Source of the DNA: an uncultured Bacteroidota bacterium
GTDB taxonomy: Bacteria > Bacteroidota > Bacteroidia > Flavobacteriales > Flavobacteriaceae
Direction: 5' to 3'
Assembly (NCBI GenBank): GCA_902598305.1
Contig: CACKBL010000003.1
Coordinates: 62,001-126,000 of the forward strand
Length of the DNA: 64,000 nt
The notes below the pieces were generated by a model. That model had not been told where the DNA came from and ran no database searches. It saw only the letters and a list, made by a program, of their open reading frames with translations. Below, piece after piece: positions 1 to 8,385 of the stretch (positions are counted from its first letter, which is position 1; each line of letters begins with the position of its first letter). Both the position numbers and the translations under genes were made by a program.

Positions 1-1042
1 TATTATTAGCTAAATCAGAAACTAGATTTTTTGTAATATCAGACTGATCATTTGAAATAGTTATATTTATTGAGGATGGGAATTCATCCTTTTTCACTTT
101 TTCGACTAGTTCTCTTATTTTTTCTACGCTTTTGATCAAATTTTTTCCAGATCTTTTCTTTACATCCAAAACGATTGAATTTTTACCGTTTGATCTAGCG
201 TAGGAATTAATCTCCTTTTCTTTAAAAGTTATCTTAGATATATCCCCAAGAAAAACCGTCCCGTCTTGATTTTTAACCACAAAGTTTTCTAAATCTTCAG
301 GATTTTTAATTTCACCTATTACTCTGATATTTCTTCTAAGACCGTTACCTTCAATATTACCTGCTGAAATAGTATTATTTCCTCTTTGTATACAATTTAT
401 AACATCATCGAAAGAAACGGTTGCCGCAACCATTTTGATTAAATCTAATGATACTTCTACTTCAAAATCTTGAACACCCCGTAAGGAAACTTCCTTAATT
501 TCGGCCATTTGCTCAATTTTGTCCTTTAAAATCTCTCCATAAATTTTCATTTCTTTTCGAGGAATATTCCCACTTAATCCGATATTTAGAATAGGAACTT
601 CTTCGGAAATACTATACTCAAACACAGCAGGTTCTATTTTTGCCCCATTAAAAATTGGCCAATCAGCTTGAGCAGTTACTGCATCAACTTTGTCTTGGAC
701 ATCAATTTTTGCTTTCTCTTTTAAAATATTTTCATCAAACTCTATGGTTATTAAAGAAATATTCTCTTGAGATGTTGATTTAATTCCAACCAAATTTGAA
801 ACACCCTTCAGTTCTTCCTCTAAAGGGTCAGTGATTAATCTTTCAACGTCCTCAGCAGTATTCCCGGGATAAACTGAACTTACGAAAATAACATTGCTAT
901 TTATTTCTGGGAAGTTCTCTCTTGGTAAGCTTATATATGATGAAAATCCGAGTATAAAAAAAATGGAAATTAAAACATAAACTACAGTACTATGGTCAAT
1001 AGCCCATGAGGAGGGTAAAAATTCTTTAAAGCCTTTGTTCAT
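1..1042 (-). CDS. RND family efflux pump inner-membrane protein, partial (N-terminal ~347 residues)
   Basis: The reading frame stays open from an ATG at 1042 to the left edge, so only the N-terminal third of a pump of roughly 1000 residues is present. A short cytoplasmic N-terminus is followed by one hydrophobic segment (about residues 18-37). Next comes a porter domain with typical RND features, such as the stretch around residues 58-80 containing YPGNTAEDVE and DPLEEELKGV. It should be the proton-driven inner-membrane part of a tripartite exporter. It starts 7 bases after the stop of the adaptor gene and is last in the operon tetR, outer-membrane factor, adaptor, pump. Substrate cannot be read from the sequence; drug or organic-compound (HAE1-like) export is more likely than metal export, but this is inference. 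Confidence 0.9.
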   Translation of the reverse strand, partial: MNKGFKEFLPSSWAIDHSTVVYVLISIFFILGFSSYISLPRENFPEINSNVIFVSSVYPGNTAEDVERLITDPLEEELKGVSNLVGIKSTSQENISLITIEFDENILKEKAKIDVQDKVDAVTAQADWPIFNGAKIEPAVFEYSISEEVPILNIGLSGNIPRKEMKIYGEILKDKIEQMAEIKEVSLRGVQDFEVEVSLDLIKMVAATVSFDDVINCIQRGNNTISAGNIEGNGLRRNIRVIGEIKNPEDLENFVVKNQDGTVFLGDISKITFKEKEINSYARSNGKNSIVLDVKKRSGKNLIKSVEKIRELVEKVKKDEFPSSINITISNDQSDITKNLVSDLANN

Positions 1043-1049
1043 AATAAAC

Positions 1050-2225
1050 TTAAATTTTGGTAGAAATTACCTTTACAATTTGCCCATCTTCAACTTGCCT
1101 AAGACCATCATTAATGATTAAATCATTTTCTTTCAAACCAGAATTAATTTCAGTCATATTATTGTATGACTTTCCTTTTTGAATCATCACTTTGTTTGAT
1201 TTATAATTTTCATTGCTGTCAATAACCAATTTATATACGTAAAAATTTCCTTCTTCATCTTCTAGTATATCTTTAGATGGAATTAGGATGGCACTCTTAT
1301 TTTCATAATCATTGATTTCTAAACTAACCGTCATATTTGGTTTTAATTCATTTGACTTGTTCAATAATTTAATTTCAATACTAAAAGACCTATTATTAGG
1401 ATTTATGAAATTACCAACAGATGAAATTTTGCCTAAAATTTGTTTATCCAATATTGGGACATAAATTTTAACATTTTTATTCTGTTTAATGTAAGGGATG
1501 TGTATTTCAGGTATCTCTGCACTAACTTTCATTTGCTCAATATTAATTATTCTCAAAATTGGGGTTAAGCCTGGTGCCAAGTTACTTCCAATATCAGCAA
1601 TAACGTCGTCTATAGTTCCGTCAAATGGAGCTAAAATTCTTGTTTTGCCTTCTTGATCTCTCATTTGAGAAATTTTTTTCTCCAAACCTTTAAAATTTGT
1701 TTCTGCTTGTAAATATTGTATTTCGGAACCAATTTTTTGATCCCATAATTTTTTTTGTCGTTCAAAGGTTGTTTTAGCCAGATTTCTTTGAAGTTTTAAC
1801 TGTTCTAATTGATCAGTTAAGCCATTATCTGAAATTTTAGCGATTATTTGCCCTTTCTTTACTTTGTCTCCTTGTTTAACGTAAATATTTTTTAAAAGAC
1901 CAGGCAATTCAGGATAAATAACCACATTTTGATCTGTATCTAATGAACCTTGAAAATTTAAATAGTGGCTAAAGTTTTTGTGTTTCAATTTAATTGCAGA
2001 AACTAAAAATAAGTTTTTATCGGTATCAATTTTTTCAAGCACATTATCCAACCTGTTTAGTTCAAATTTTAAATCATTTATTTGGGTTTTAATTTCCCCC
2101 TTTCTTTTTTGAATTAAAGTATAATCATTAGTTGCTAAAATTTCTTCCGTTGATTTAGAATTTTTTGGTCCGCAACTAATAACTAATATTATACTAAGAC
2201 TTAAAATAAAATTTTTCATATACAT
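1050..2225 (-). CDS. HlyD/AcrA-family periplasmic adaptor lipoprotein of the RND pump
   Basis: A 391-residue membrane-fusion protein. Its N-terminus is a lipoprotein signal with Cys18 in the lipobox (VISCGPK), so it should be anchored by lipid in the inner membrane. The first half of a lipoyl-like domain lies near residues 101-131 (PELPGLLKNIYVKQGDKVKK). A coiled-coil hairpin covers about 132-195, and the second lipoyl half begins at about 197 (ILAPFDGTIDDV). A beta-barrel and membrane-proximal domain follow. It joins the RND pump to the TolC-like channel. It lies 1 base after the channel gene and 7 bases before the pump gene, so the three are surely one transcript. A start at the second ATG (residue 3) is equally possible. 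Confidence 0.93.
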   Translation of the reverse strand: MYMKNFILSLSIILVISCGPKNSKSTEEILATNDYTLIQKRKGEIKTQINDLKFELNRLDNVLEKIDTDKNLFLVSAIKLKHKNFSHYLNFQGSLDTDQNVVIYPELPGLLKNIYVKQGDKVKKGQIIAKISDNGLTDQLEQLKLQRNLAKTTFERQKKLWDQKIGSEIQYLQAETNFKGLEKKISQMRDQEGKTRILAPFDGTIDDVIADIGSNLAPGLTPILRIINIEQMKVSAEIPEIHIPYIKQNKNVKIYVPILDKQILGKISSVGNFINPNNRSFSIEIKLLNKSNELKPNMTVSLEINDYENKSAILIPSKDILEDEEGNFYVYKLVIDSNENYKSNKVMIQKGKSYNNMTEINSGLKENDLIINDGLRQVEDGQIVKVISTKI

Positions 2226-2226
2226 T

Positions 2227-3561
2227 TTAATTTTTGTTATTTAAGATATTTTCAAGATTTGTTTTCTCAATTATCACAGCACGCATACTTTGAATTTTAC
2301 TTTGCTGAGCCTGGTAAAGCTGTTGTTGGGCTTGTGTCAATTGAAAGCTTCCACTAACTCCTTCAAAAAACTTTATTATATTCTTTTTTTCAATTCTTTC
2401 AGCTAGCTTTAGATTATCAATAGCAGTTAAATAATTTTCTTTAGCTAGATTAAAATTGTTTTGAGCCTTTCTCATTTCGACATAAACTTTGGATTTAACC
2501 TCAGTTAAATTCTTTTCAGCTTGTTGCAAGCTAAGCTTGGCTTTTTGTGACTTCGCGTGTCTACCAAATGAACTAAAAATGGGAACTTCTAATCGTAATC
2601 CAAATGCCGAAGAACCAAACCATTTTTGTTCTTTATCAGTGAATGTAAATTCATTACTATTTCCCACATAACTTCCATTTAGAAAGGCGCTCAATGAAGG
2701 TAAGCCTTTTGCCTTTTCCAATCGAAATAAAAACTTCTCTTCTATGACTTTATTTTCTGCTAGTCGAATGTCTATGTTGTTTGAATAGTTACTGTCAATC
2801 GATTCATAATTCAAGTTTTTCATAGTCAAATACTCTAAAGAGTCTGAGAGGTTTACTTTATGGTCAAGTTCAACGCCTAATAAAAGTTTTAAAATATCAA
2901 AAGATAGTTTGTAAGATTCTTTTGCATATTTAAATTGGGTTCTAAGCTTAGAAATAGTTAGTTTAATTTGTTCTACGTCTTCCTCTTCACTAAATCCATT
3001 TTTGTAAACTGCAGTTATCTCTTTTAAATTTTTATTTAATGCTGATAAATTCTTCTCAATAACTGAAATATTTTCTTCAGCTACTAGTGTGTTTACGTAA
3101 GCAATAATTATCGATTTTTTAATTTCTATTTGTGATTTTTCTAATACATTTTTTGCTGTATCTATATAATGTTTTAATCCTTGCACACCAATTATATATG
3201 TACCATCAAATAGTAATTGATTTATTTCAGCAAATCCTATGGCTGTTTGCTCAGTTCCAAAAACCACCTCAGCATAATCACCTTTAGTACCTCCAAAAAA
3301 TTCAGCTGGTATAAGTGAAACAGGTTGTTCTAAAAAGTTTTGATAGCTTAAATTGGCTCTAATTTGAGGTAAGCCTATAGAAATGGTTTTCCATTTTTCC
3401 TTGTATGCTTTTTGCAATTCCAAATTGGATTTTTGAATGGTTTTATTATAATCCATGCCCCATTCGATAGCCGAACTAAGAGTAAAAGAATTGGGTATAT
3501 CTTGACATGATAAATAAAAATGTATCAGCACAAGAAAAACAGATATCGGTGTTTTTATCAT
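2227..3561 (-). CDS. TolC-family outer-membrane efflux channel
   Basis: About 444 residues with an N-terminal signal peptide and the long amphipathic helices of the outer-membrane factor family. The C-terminal half carries the family pattern of Ala/Gln-rich helices (for example LTQAQQQLYQAQQS near the end). It would form the outer-membrane exit of the tripartite pump with the adjacent adaptor and RND genes. Two starts are possible. An upstream ATG at 3573 would overlap tetR by 11 bases and place Cys and Glu before the signal peptide. I prefer the ATG at 3561, one base after the tetR stop, because it gives a clean Met-Ile-Lys signal peptide. Confidence 0.92.
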   Translation of the reverse strand: MIKTPISVFLVLIHFYLSCQDIPNSFTLSSAIEWGMDYNKTIQKSNLELQKAYKEKWKTISIGLPQIRANLSYQNFLEQPVSLIPAEFFGGTKGDYAEVVFGTEQTAIGFAEINQLLFDGTYIIGVQGLKHYIDTAKNVLEKSQIEIKKSIIIAYVNTLVAEENISVIEKNLSALNKNLKEITAVYKNGFSEEEDVEQIKLTISKLRTQFKYAKESYKLSFDILKLLLGVELDHKVNLSDSLEYLTMKNLNYESIDSNYSNNIDIRLAENKVIEEKFLFRLEKAKGLPSLSAFLNGSYVGNSNEFTFTDKEQKWFGSSAFGLRLEVPIFSSFGRHAKSQKAKLSLQQAEKNLTEVKSKVYVEMRKAQNNFNLAKENYLTAIDNLKLAERIEKKNIIKFFEGVSGSFQLTQAQQQLYQAQQSKIQSMRAVIIEKTNLENILNNKN

Positions 3562-3562
3562 T

Positions 3563-4168
3563 TCACAAAGCATTTTTAGATATAAATTTGTTTAAAACTG
3601 AAAGACCTTTATCTGTTACAATAGCCCTTGCATGATATTCTAAATAACTCTCAATTAAAATTTTAATATCAAAGTTTTCAGGAGGGAATACATCAATATC
3701 GCGAATTCCTCTCATTCCGTTCATATACAGTCTTGAGACAAAGTCTATATCAATATTTTTTCTAAACAATCCAGTTTCAATTCCTTCTTTTAAACTGGAT
3801 TTAACTAAAAATCCAAGTCTTGTATATTCCTTATTTTTAATATCATTATAAATTTCAGGATAATATTTTTGCATTTGATAAACCGGTGAACTTTTTTCAT
3901 TTTGAAAATACTTTAGAACTTCAGATTTAACACAATATAACTCTTCAATAGGGTGCTTTGCTGATTTTTTAATTCGTTCAATATCATTACAAGCATTTTC
4001 GAAAATGAGTTGAGTACTTTCTTTAACGAGTTCATATTTATTTTTAAAGTAGGAATAAATTGTTTTTTTTGAGATACCCATTTTTTCAGCGATGTCATCC
4101 ATCGTAACGTTTTTAAATCCTATTTCTAAAAATAGCTGGCTTGAAATGTTTAGTATATTATCTTTCAT
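3563..4168 (-). CDS. TetR/AcrR-family transcriptional regulator
   Basis: A 201-residue regulator with the N-terminal helix-turn-helix of the TetR family at about residues 23-48 (DDIAEKMGISKKTIYSYF). An all-helical ligand-binding domain follows. It is first in the operon with the efflux genes, the usual arrangement for a local repressor of an RND pump. A Bacteroidota-type promoter and a 9-base inverted repeat lie directly upstream (4179-4218), so it probably represses its own transcript and the pump genes behind it. The inducer is unknown. The start at 4168 is only about 10 bases from the -7 box, so the transcript would be nearly leaderless. Confidence 0.93.
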   Translation of the reverse strand: MKDNILNISSQLFLEIGFKNVTMDDIAEKMGISKKTIYSYFKNKYELVKESTQLIFENACNDIERIKKSAKHPIEELYCVKSEVLKYFQNEKSSPVYQMQKYYPEIYNDIKNKEYTRLGFLVKSSLKEGIETGLFRKNIDIDFVSRLYMNGMRGIRDIDVFPPENFDIKILIESYLEYHARAIVTDKGLSVLNKFISKNAL

Positions 4169-4178
4169 TTTAAGGGTG

Positions 4179-4209
4179 CAAATATAAAATGGAAACTTTA
4201 AATACCAAA
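4179..4209 (-). promoter_or_regulatory. Bacteroidota-type promoter of the tetR-efflux operon
   Basis: Read on the minus strand, a TTTG box (4209-4206) is followed by 19 bases and then TATATTTG (4186-4179). This matches the known Bacteroidota sigma pattern TTTG / TAnnTTTG exactly in both boxes and in spacing. Transcription would begin a few bases from the tetR start codon at 4168. Confidence 0.75.
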
Positions 4210-4218
4210 AAAGTTTCC
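4191..4218. promoter_or_regulatory. Probable TetR operator (inverted repeat)
   Basis: Two 9-base arms, GGAAACTTT (4191-4199) and AAAGTTTCC (4210-4218), form a perfect inverted repeat around a 10-base centre. The repeat covers the spacer and the -33 box of the tetR promoter, so a dimer bound here would block polymerase. Size and symmetry fit a TetR-family operator. That this protein binds it is inference. Confidence 0.6.
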
Positions 4219-4251
4219 TTAGTTTTTTTTATTAAAAAATCTTTTTTAAAT

Positions 4252-4259
4252 TATTTTTG
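4252..4259 (+). promoter_or_regulatory. Possible -7 promoter box before the prenyl synthase gene
   Basis: TATTTTTG matches TAnnTTTG. No TTTG is seen at the expected upstream distance; the region is only T-rich. If real, the transcript would begin near 4266 and translation must start at the TTG at 4275, not at 4257. Confidence 0.35.
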
Positions 4260-5243
4260 TTTCAAAAGAAAGTTTTGTCAAGCTCAATTAAAGAAATTTT
4301 TGAAAGTTTTTTAGAAAGTGAAATTGCTGAATATTCATCCAGCAGTTTGTTTGAACCCATTATATATAGTATGCAAAATAAAGGTAAAAGAGTTAGACCT
4401 ATATTAACTCTAATGGCGGCAGACTCTCTTGCAAATAATTTTGAAAAAGCTCTACCTGCAGCTTTAGCAATAGAAATCTTTCATAATTTTTCCTTAGTTC
4501 ATGACGATATAATGGATAATGCATTGTATCGACGGGGTAGATTATCAGTTCATAAAAAATGGAATAGAAATAGTGCTATTTTGTCAGGAGATGCTATGCT
4601 GATATTATCATACAAGTCACTTGAAACTTATAAATCAGAGACTTATGTTAAAATGAATAAAGTATTAACAGATAGTGCATTGGATGTTTGCAAGGGGCAG
4701 CAAATGGATATGAATTTTACAGATAAAATTGATATTAGCGAATCGCAATACTTTGAAATGATTAAGTTAAAAACTGCTGTATTAATTGGTGCTGCACTTA
4801 AAATGGGTGTACTCGCAGTTGGTGCTGATGAAGATGTAAGCCGATCCTTCTATGAATTTGGATTGAATTTGGGAATTTTGTTCCAATTACAAGATGATTA
4901 CTTAGATGTATTTGGCGAGGAAAACATTTTTGGAAAAGTCAGTGGTGGAGACATAAAAGAAAATAAAAGAACACTCTTTTTTATTCACTCTATTGAAAAC
5001 GGATCTAAGGAAGATGTAAAGTCTCTTCTAAATTTATATAGTTCGGAATCTAAAGATTTTGAGAAAAAAAAGCGCGAAGTCGTCAACATTTTTAAAAAAA
5101 ATAAATCTGACGTTTATTTAAGAAATATTATTGAAAATTATAACCAGAAGATTTTAAATTTAATAAATAACCTTCCTATTGAAATAAAAAAGCAAAAACA
5201 ATTTTTCGATCTTTTTAAAACTATATTAAATCGAAAATTATGA
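4257..5243 (+). CDS. Polyprenyl (probably geranylgeranyl) diphosphate synthase
   Basis: A trans-prenyl transferase of about 328 residues. It shows the first Asp-rich motif DDIMD (residues 83-87), the GKRVRP substrate-binding stretch (about 43-48) and the second Asp-rich motif DDYLD (213-217). It condenses isopentenyl diphosphate with allylic diphosphates in the cytoplasm. Chain length is not certain from sequence; the convergent lycopene cyclase neighbour suggests C20 for carotenoids. The start is weak. TTG at 4257 overlaps a TAnnTTTG-like box (4252-4259), and a second in-frame TTG at 4275 gives a protein beginning near SSSIKEIF, which also fits the family. The 3' end overlaps the cyclase gene by 6 bases. 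Confidence 0.92.
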   Translation: MFQKKVLSSSIKEIFESFLESEIAEYSSSSLFEPIIYSMQNKGKRVRPILTLMAADSLANNFEKALPAALAIEIFHNFSLVHDDIMDNALYRRGRLSVHKKWNRNSAILSGDAMLILSYKSLETYKSETYVKMNKVLTDSALDVCKGQQMDMNFTDKIDISESQYFEMIKLKTAVLIGAALKMGVLAVGADEDVSRSFYEFGLNLGILFQLQDDYLDVFGEENIFGKVSGGDIKENKRTLFFIHSIENGSKEDVKSLLNLYSSESKDFEKKKREVVNIFKKNKSDVYLRNIIENYNQKILNLINNLPIEIKKQKQFFDLFKTILNRKL

Positions 5244-6407
5244 TATTGAAAAGTTTTTAACTAAGGCTTTCACAAATTTACCTATCGGAAATGATAACAT
5301 AAGAAGCACATCCTCAGCGAAACTAGATTTCTCATCTAGAAATCTAAATATTCTTTGAGGGTTATTTTTTTTGAACATCCCTGAAAAAAGCGACATTCCT
5401 TTCTCGTTGTGGTGATATAGAACATCTAAAAAAAGCAAATCATAAAAATCAAATTTTGTTTTATATTCAAACTTATCAAGAGGCTTATTACTTTTTAAAT
5501 ACAGAATCAAATGTTCAATTTTATTTATAGACTTTTTAAAAGTAAATCCGGTACTCGCTTTCGTCCATCCGCCGGATGTTCCAATATGAAGGAGAGTCGA
5601 TTTATTATGTTTTGAAAAGTTGTACCCCGTCATAGGAATCGATCCTGCTTCTTTTTCAACAATCTTAAATGCACCTGCATTTTTATCCTTTAAATATTTT
5701 TTAATATTTTCTTCATATTCTTCTTTTTCAAGTATTTTTTTAGAAAATAAAGTATATTCAACAAGTGCAAAATTTTTATCAAAAGGTAAAATATACATGA
5801 ACCTAGTGTTGCCTTTTTGGGGAACACTAAAATCCATAAAAATTAATTTATTTGGGTCAAAAATTGAATTTTCTGTTTTAACAAACCAACCAATAAAATG
5901 TTGTTGTAAAACAGGAATAGATGTTTGATTTTTGTATTCTAAGTTTGGAATACTAGAGAACACTCTGGGTGCTTTATATTCTTTATTTAATGTTTTAACA
6001 TAACTAAAGCTATTATCTGACTTAATGTTTAAAATATTATCCCTTATTATTTTTAGGTTGTTTTTATTGTTTAAACTTTTTTTGAAATGATTGTAAAAGT
6101 CTATCCCTCGAATGGTTTTATAAGTGTAAGGTCTTAGTGCAAAAGAAGATTGATATTCATCTGAAATAAAATTTGCATTTTTCCAACTACCACAAATAAT
6201 ACTATCCCATTCTCCTTTACCTTCCTCCCAAAAGCTTATAGTTCTATCGTTTTTATTTTTCTCTTCTTTTTCAATTAATGCTATTTTATGATTTTTAAAA
6301 TAGATATCATCGGTTAGTTTTTTGGCTAACAATAAACCTGTGATACCACCGCCACAAATAATTATATCATAAAAATTTTTTTCACTCATGGACTCAAAAT
6401 TAAACAT
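5238..6407 (-). CDS. crtY: Lycopene beta-cyclase
   Basis: A 389-residue flavoprotein of the CrtY/Lcy family. It has an N-terminal dinucleotide-binding motif (IIICGGGITG, about residues 15-24). The family pattern QQHFIGWFV...DPNKLIFMDF sits in the middle and TSGGWTKASTGFTF follows. It cyclises both ends of lycopene to give beta-carotene, normally at the membrane. It faces the prenyl diphosphate synthase tail to tail with a 6-base overlap, so the two carotenoid genes have separate promoters. The phytoene synthase and desaturase genes usually needed are not in this window. An alternative start at the second Met (position 6389) is possible. Confidence 0.92.
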   Translation of the reverse strand: MFNFESMSEKNFYDIIICGGGITGLLLAKKLTDDIYFKNHKIALIEKEEKNKNDRTISFWEEGKGEWDSIICGSWKNANFISDEYQSSFALRPYTYKTIRGIDFYNHFKKSLNNKNNLKIIRDNILNIKSDNSFSYVKTLNKEYKAPRVFSSIPNLEYKNQTSIPVLQQHFIGWFVKTENSIFDPNKLIFMDFSVPQKGNTRFMYILPFDKNFALVEYTLFSKKILEKEEYEENIKKYLKDKNAGAFKIVEKEAGSIPMTGYNFSKHNKSTLLHIGTSGGWTKASTGFTFKKSINKIEHLILYLKSNKPLDKFEYKTKFDFYDLLFLDVLYHHNEKGMSLFSGMFKKNNPQRIFRFLDEKSSFAEDVLLMLSFPIGKFVKALVKNFSIS

Positions 6408-6464
6408 TTGCTTTTTAACTTATTTTAAATTTTAAATAAGTTCCTTAGATTAAAATAATTTTTT

Positions 6465-6472
6465 TAGTTTTG
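6465..6472 (+). promoter_or_regulatory. Possible -7 promoter box of the ZIP transporter gene
   Basis: TAGTTTTG matches TAnnTTTG and lies 25 bases before the ATG at 6497. The same octamer recurs at 6488-6495 against the start codon. No TTTG is seen at -33, so the call is tentative. Confidence 0.4.
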
Positions 6473-6496
6473 CGGTGGTGAACTTTTTAGTTTTGT

Positions 6497-7312
6497 ATGA
6501 ATCATATAATTAGTTTTTTTGAAAATCAACACCCAATTACTGGAGCCTTTTATGCTACAATTTTCACTTGGCTAATGACAGCATTGGGGGCATCCTTGGT
6601 TTTTTTTGTTAAAAAATTAAATAGAATGGTGCTTGATGGATTACTTGGTTTTACTGGAGGAGTAATGGTTGCTGCAAGTTTTTGGAGTCTTTTATCCCCT
6701 GGAATTGAAATGAGTCCCGGTGAAGGATTTATAAAGGTATTACCTGCATCAATTGGATTTGCACTAGGGGCATTGTTTATTTTTTTGTTAGATAAAATAC
6801 TCCCCCATATTCACATTAATTTTAAAGATAGTGAGGGTATTAAAACTCCTTGGCATAAAACAACATTACTAGTTTTGGCGATTACACTTCACAATATTCC
6901 TGAGGGTTTAGCAGTAGGGGTTTTATTCGGAGGAGTTTCCTTAGGTTTACCTGAGGCTACCATATCGGGTGCTGTTGTATTGGCCTTGGGAATCGGAATT
7001 CAGAATTTTCCAGAAGGGGTTGCCGTTTCAATGCCAATGAGAAGACTTGGAGCCAGTCGTATTAAATCTTTTTGGTATGGTCAGTTATCCGCAATTGTAG
7101 AACCTATAGCTGCTATACTAGGAGCATTTGCTGTAACTTTTTTTTCACCCTTATTACCTTACGCGCTGTCATTTGCCGCAGGTGCTATGATTTTTGTTGT
7201 TATCGAAGAAGTAATTCCTGAGACTCAACAGGACAAATACACCGATTTTGCAACAATGGGATTTATATTAGGGTTTATAATTATGATGTCTCTTGATGTA
7301 GCGTTGGGTTAA
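6497..7312 (+). CDS. ZIP-family metal transporter (ZupT/GufA-like)
   Basis: A 271-residue integral membrane protein with about eight hydrophobic segments. The family's metal-binding helices are clear: HNIPEGLAVG near residue 131 and GIQNFPEGVAVS about 40 residues later. Glu at VIEEVIPE lies in a later helix. ZIP proteins import divalent metals such as zinc, iron or manganese into the cytoplasm; which one cannot be told here. The gene stands alone with two possible -7 boxes upstream, and its stop is 2 bases from the convergent thiL stop. Confidence 0.93.
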   Translation: MNHIISFFENQHPITGAFYATIFTWLMTALGASLVFFVKKLNRMVLDGLLGFTGGVMVAASFWSLLSPGIEMSPGEGFIKVLPASIGFALGALFIFLLDKILPHIHINFKDSEGIKTPWHKTTLLVLAITLHNIPEGLAVGVLFGGVSLGLPEATISGAVVLALGIGIQNFPEGVAVSMPMRRLGASRIKSFWYGQLSAIVEPIAAILGAFAVTFFSPLLPYALSFAAGAMIFVVIEEVIPETQQDKYTDFATMGFILGFIIMMSLDVALG

Positions 7313-7314
7313 AT

Positions 7315-8349
7315 TTAGATTTTTGACCAACCTTGTGCTGTTAAATCAATAGCCTGTTCTAAACCAGTGATTAACTTATTACCATTTTCAATTTTTGTTA
7401 CATGACCGATAATGGTTACTAATTCGCTTTTTTCAACTAAATCATAATCTGACTGATCGATAGTGAACAAAATCTCATAGTCTTCACCTCCGTTAAGAGC
7501 AGCTGTTATCTCATTTAATTTAAATTCTTTACAAATTTTAATAGTCTCATTGTCTATAGGTATTTTATCTTCGTAAATATGAATACCTACTTTAGATTGT
7601 TCACTTAAATGTAATATCTCAGAGGATAAACCATCGCTAACATCTATCATGGAGGTAGGTGTAATTTTATTTTTTTTAAAAAACTGAAAAATATCATACC
7701 TAGCCTCTGGCTTAAGTTGTCTTTGAATGCAGTAGGTATATTTATCAAGATTAGGCTGTGATTGTGGATTAACTTTAAATACTTCCTTTTCTCTTTCTAA
7801 AATTTGAAGACCCATATATGCAGCTCCAAGATTACCTGTTACTGCAACAAGGTCATTTTTTTTTGCACCTGAACGATAAACCAATCTATTTTTTTCAGAG
7901 GAGCCAATTGCCGTTAGCGATATTATTAAACCTTTCTCAGAAGATGTAGTATCTCCTCCAACTAGATCAACTTTGTATTTTTCGCATGCTATTTTTATTC
8001 CACTATATAATTCATCTACTGCCTCAAGTGTAAATCTGTTTGATACAGACAAACTAACAGTTATTTGTTCTGGTTTTGCATTCATAGCAAAAATATCCGA
8101 TAAATTGACTACAACAGATTTATACCCCAAGTGCTTTAATGGGACATACATCAAATTAAAATGTATATTTTCAACTAGCATATCCGTAGATACAACGGTT
8201 TCATTTTTATTGTCTATAACAGCTGCGTCGTCACCGATACCAAGTATACTAGACTTATTTTTTAAATCAAAATTAGATTTGATTCTGCTAATTAATCCAA
8301 ACTCACCAATCGAGGATAAAGGAGTGTAATTATTTTTTTTTTTGGACAT
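7315..8349 (-). CDS. thiL: Thiamine-monophosphate kinase
   Basis: A 344-residue ATP-dependent kinase that makes thiamine diphosphate from thiamine monophosphate, the last step of cofactor biosynthesis. Family motifs are present in order: GIGDDAAVID near the N-terminus, STDMLVENIHF, GGDTTSS, GNLGAAYMGL, DVSDGLSSEI and NGGEDYEILF. The start ATG (8349) is only 36 bases from the divergent start of the next gene (8386), so both promoters must be compressed there or extend into coding sequence. No other thiamine gene is present in the window. Confidence 0.95.
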   Translation of the reverse strand: MSKKKNNYTPLSSIGEFGLISRIKSNFDLKNKSSILGIGDDAAVIDNKNETVVSTDMLVENIHFNLMYVPLKHLGYKSVVVNLSDIFAMNAKPEQITVSLSVSNRFTLEAVDELYSGIKIACEKYKVDLVGGDTTSSEKGLIISLTAIGSSEKNRLVYRSGAKKNDLVAVTGNLGAAYMGLQILEREKEVFKVNPQSQPNLDKYTYCIQRQLKPEARYDIFQFFKKNKITPTSMIDVSDGLSSEILHLSEQSKVGIHIYEDKIPIDNETIKICKEFKLNEITAALNGGEDYEILFTIDQSDYDLVEKSELVTIIGHVTKIENGNKLITGLEQAIDLTAQGWSKI

Positions 8350-8385
8350 TTTGAAATAAAGATTTAGTTAATTTAACATTAACTA

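Noticed and set aside
6419-6440. AT-rich near-palindrome CTTATTTTAAATTTTAAATAAG between crtY and the ZIP gene
   Set aside because: It has only A/T pairs except the outer C-G and a central mismatch. Such sequences are expected by chance at this base composition, so I do not call it an operator or terminator.
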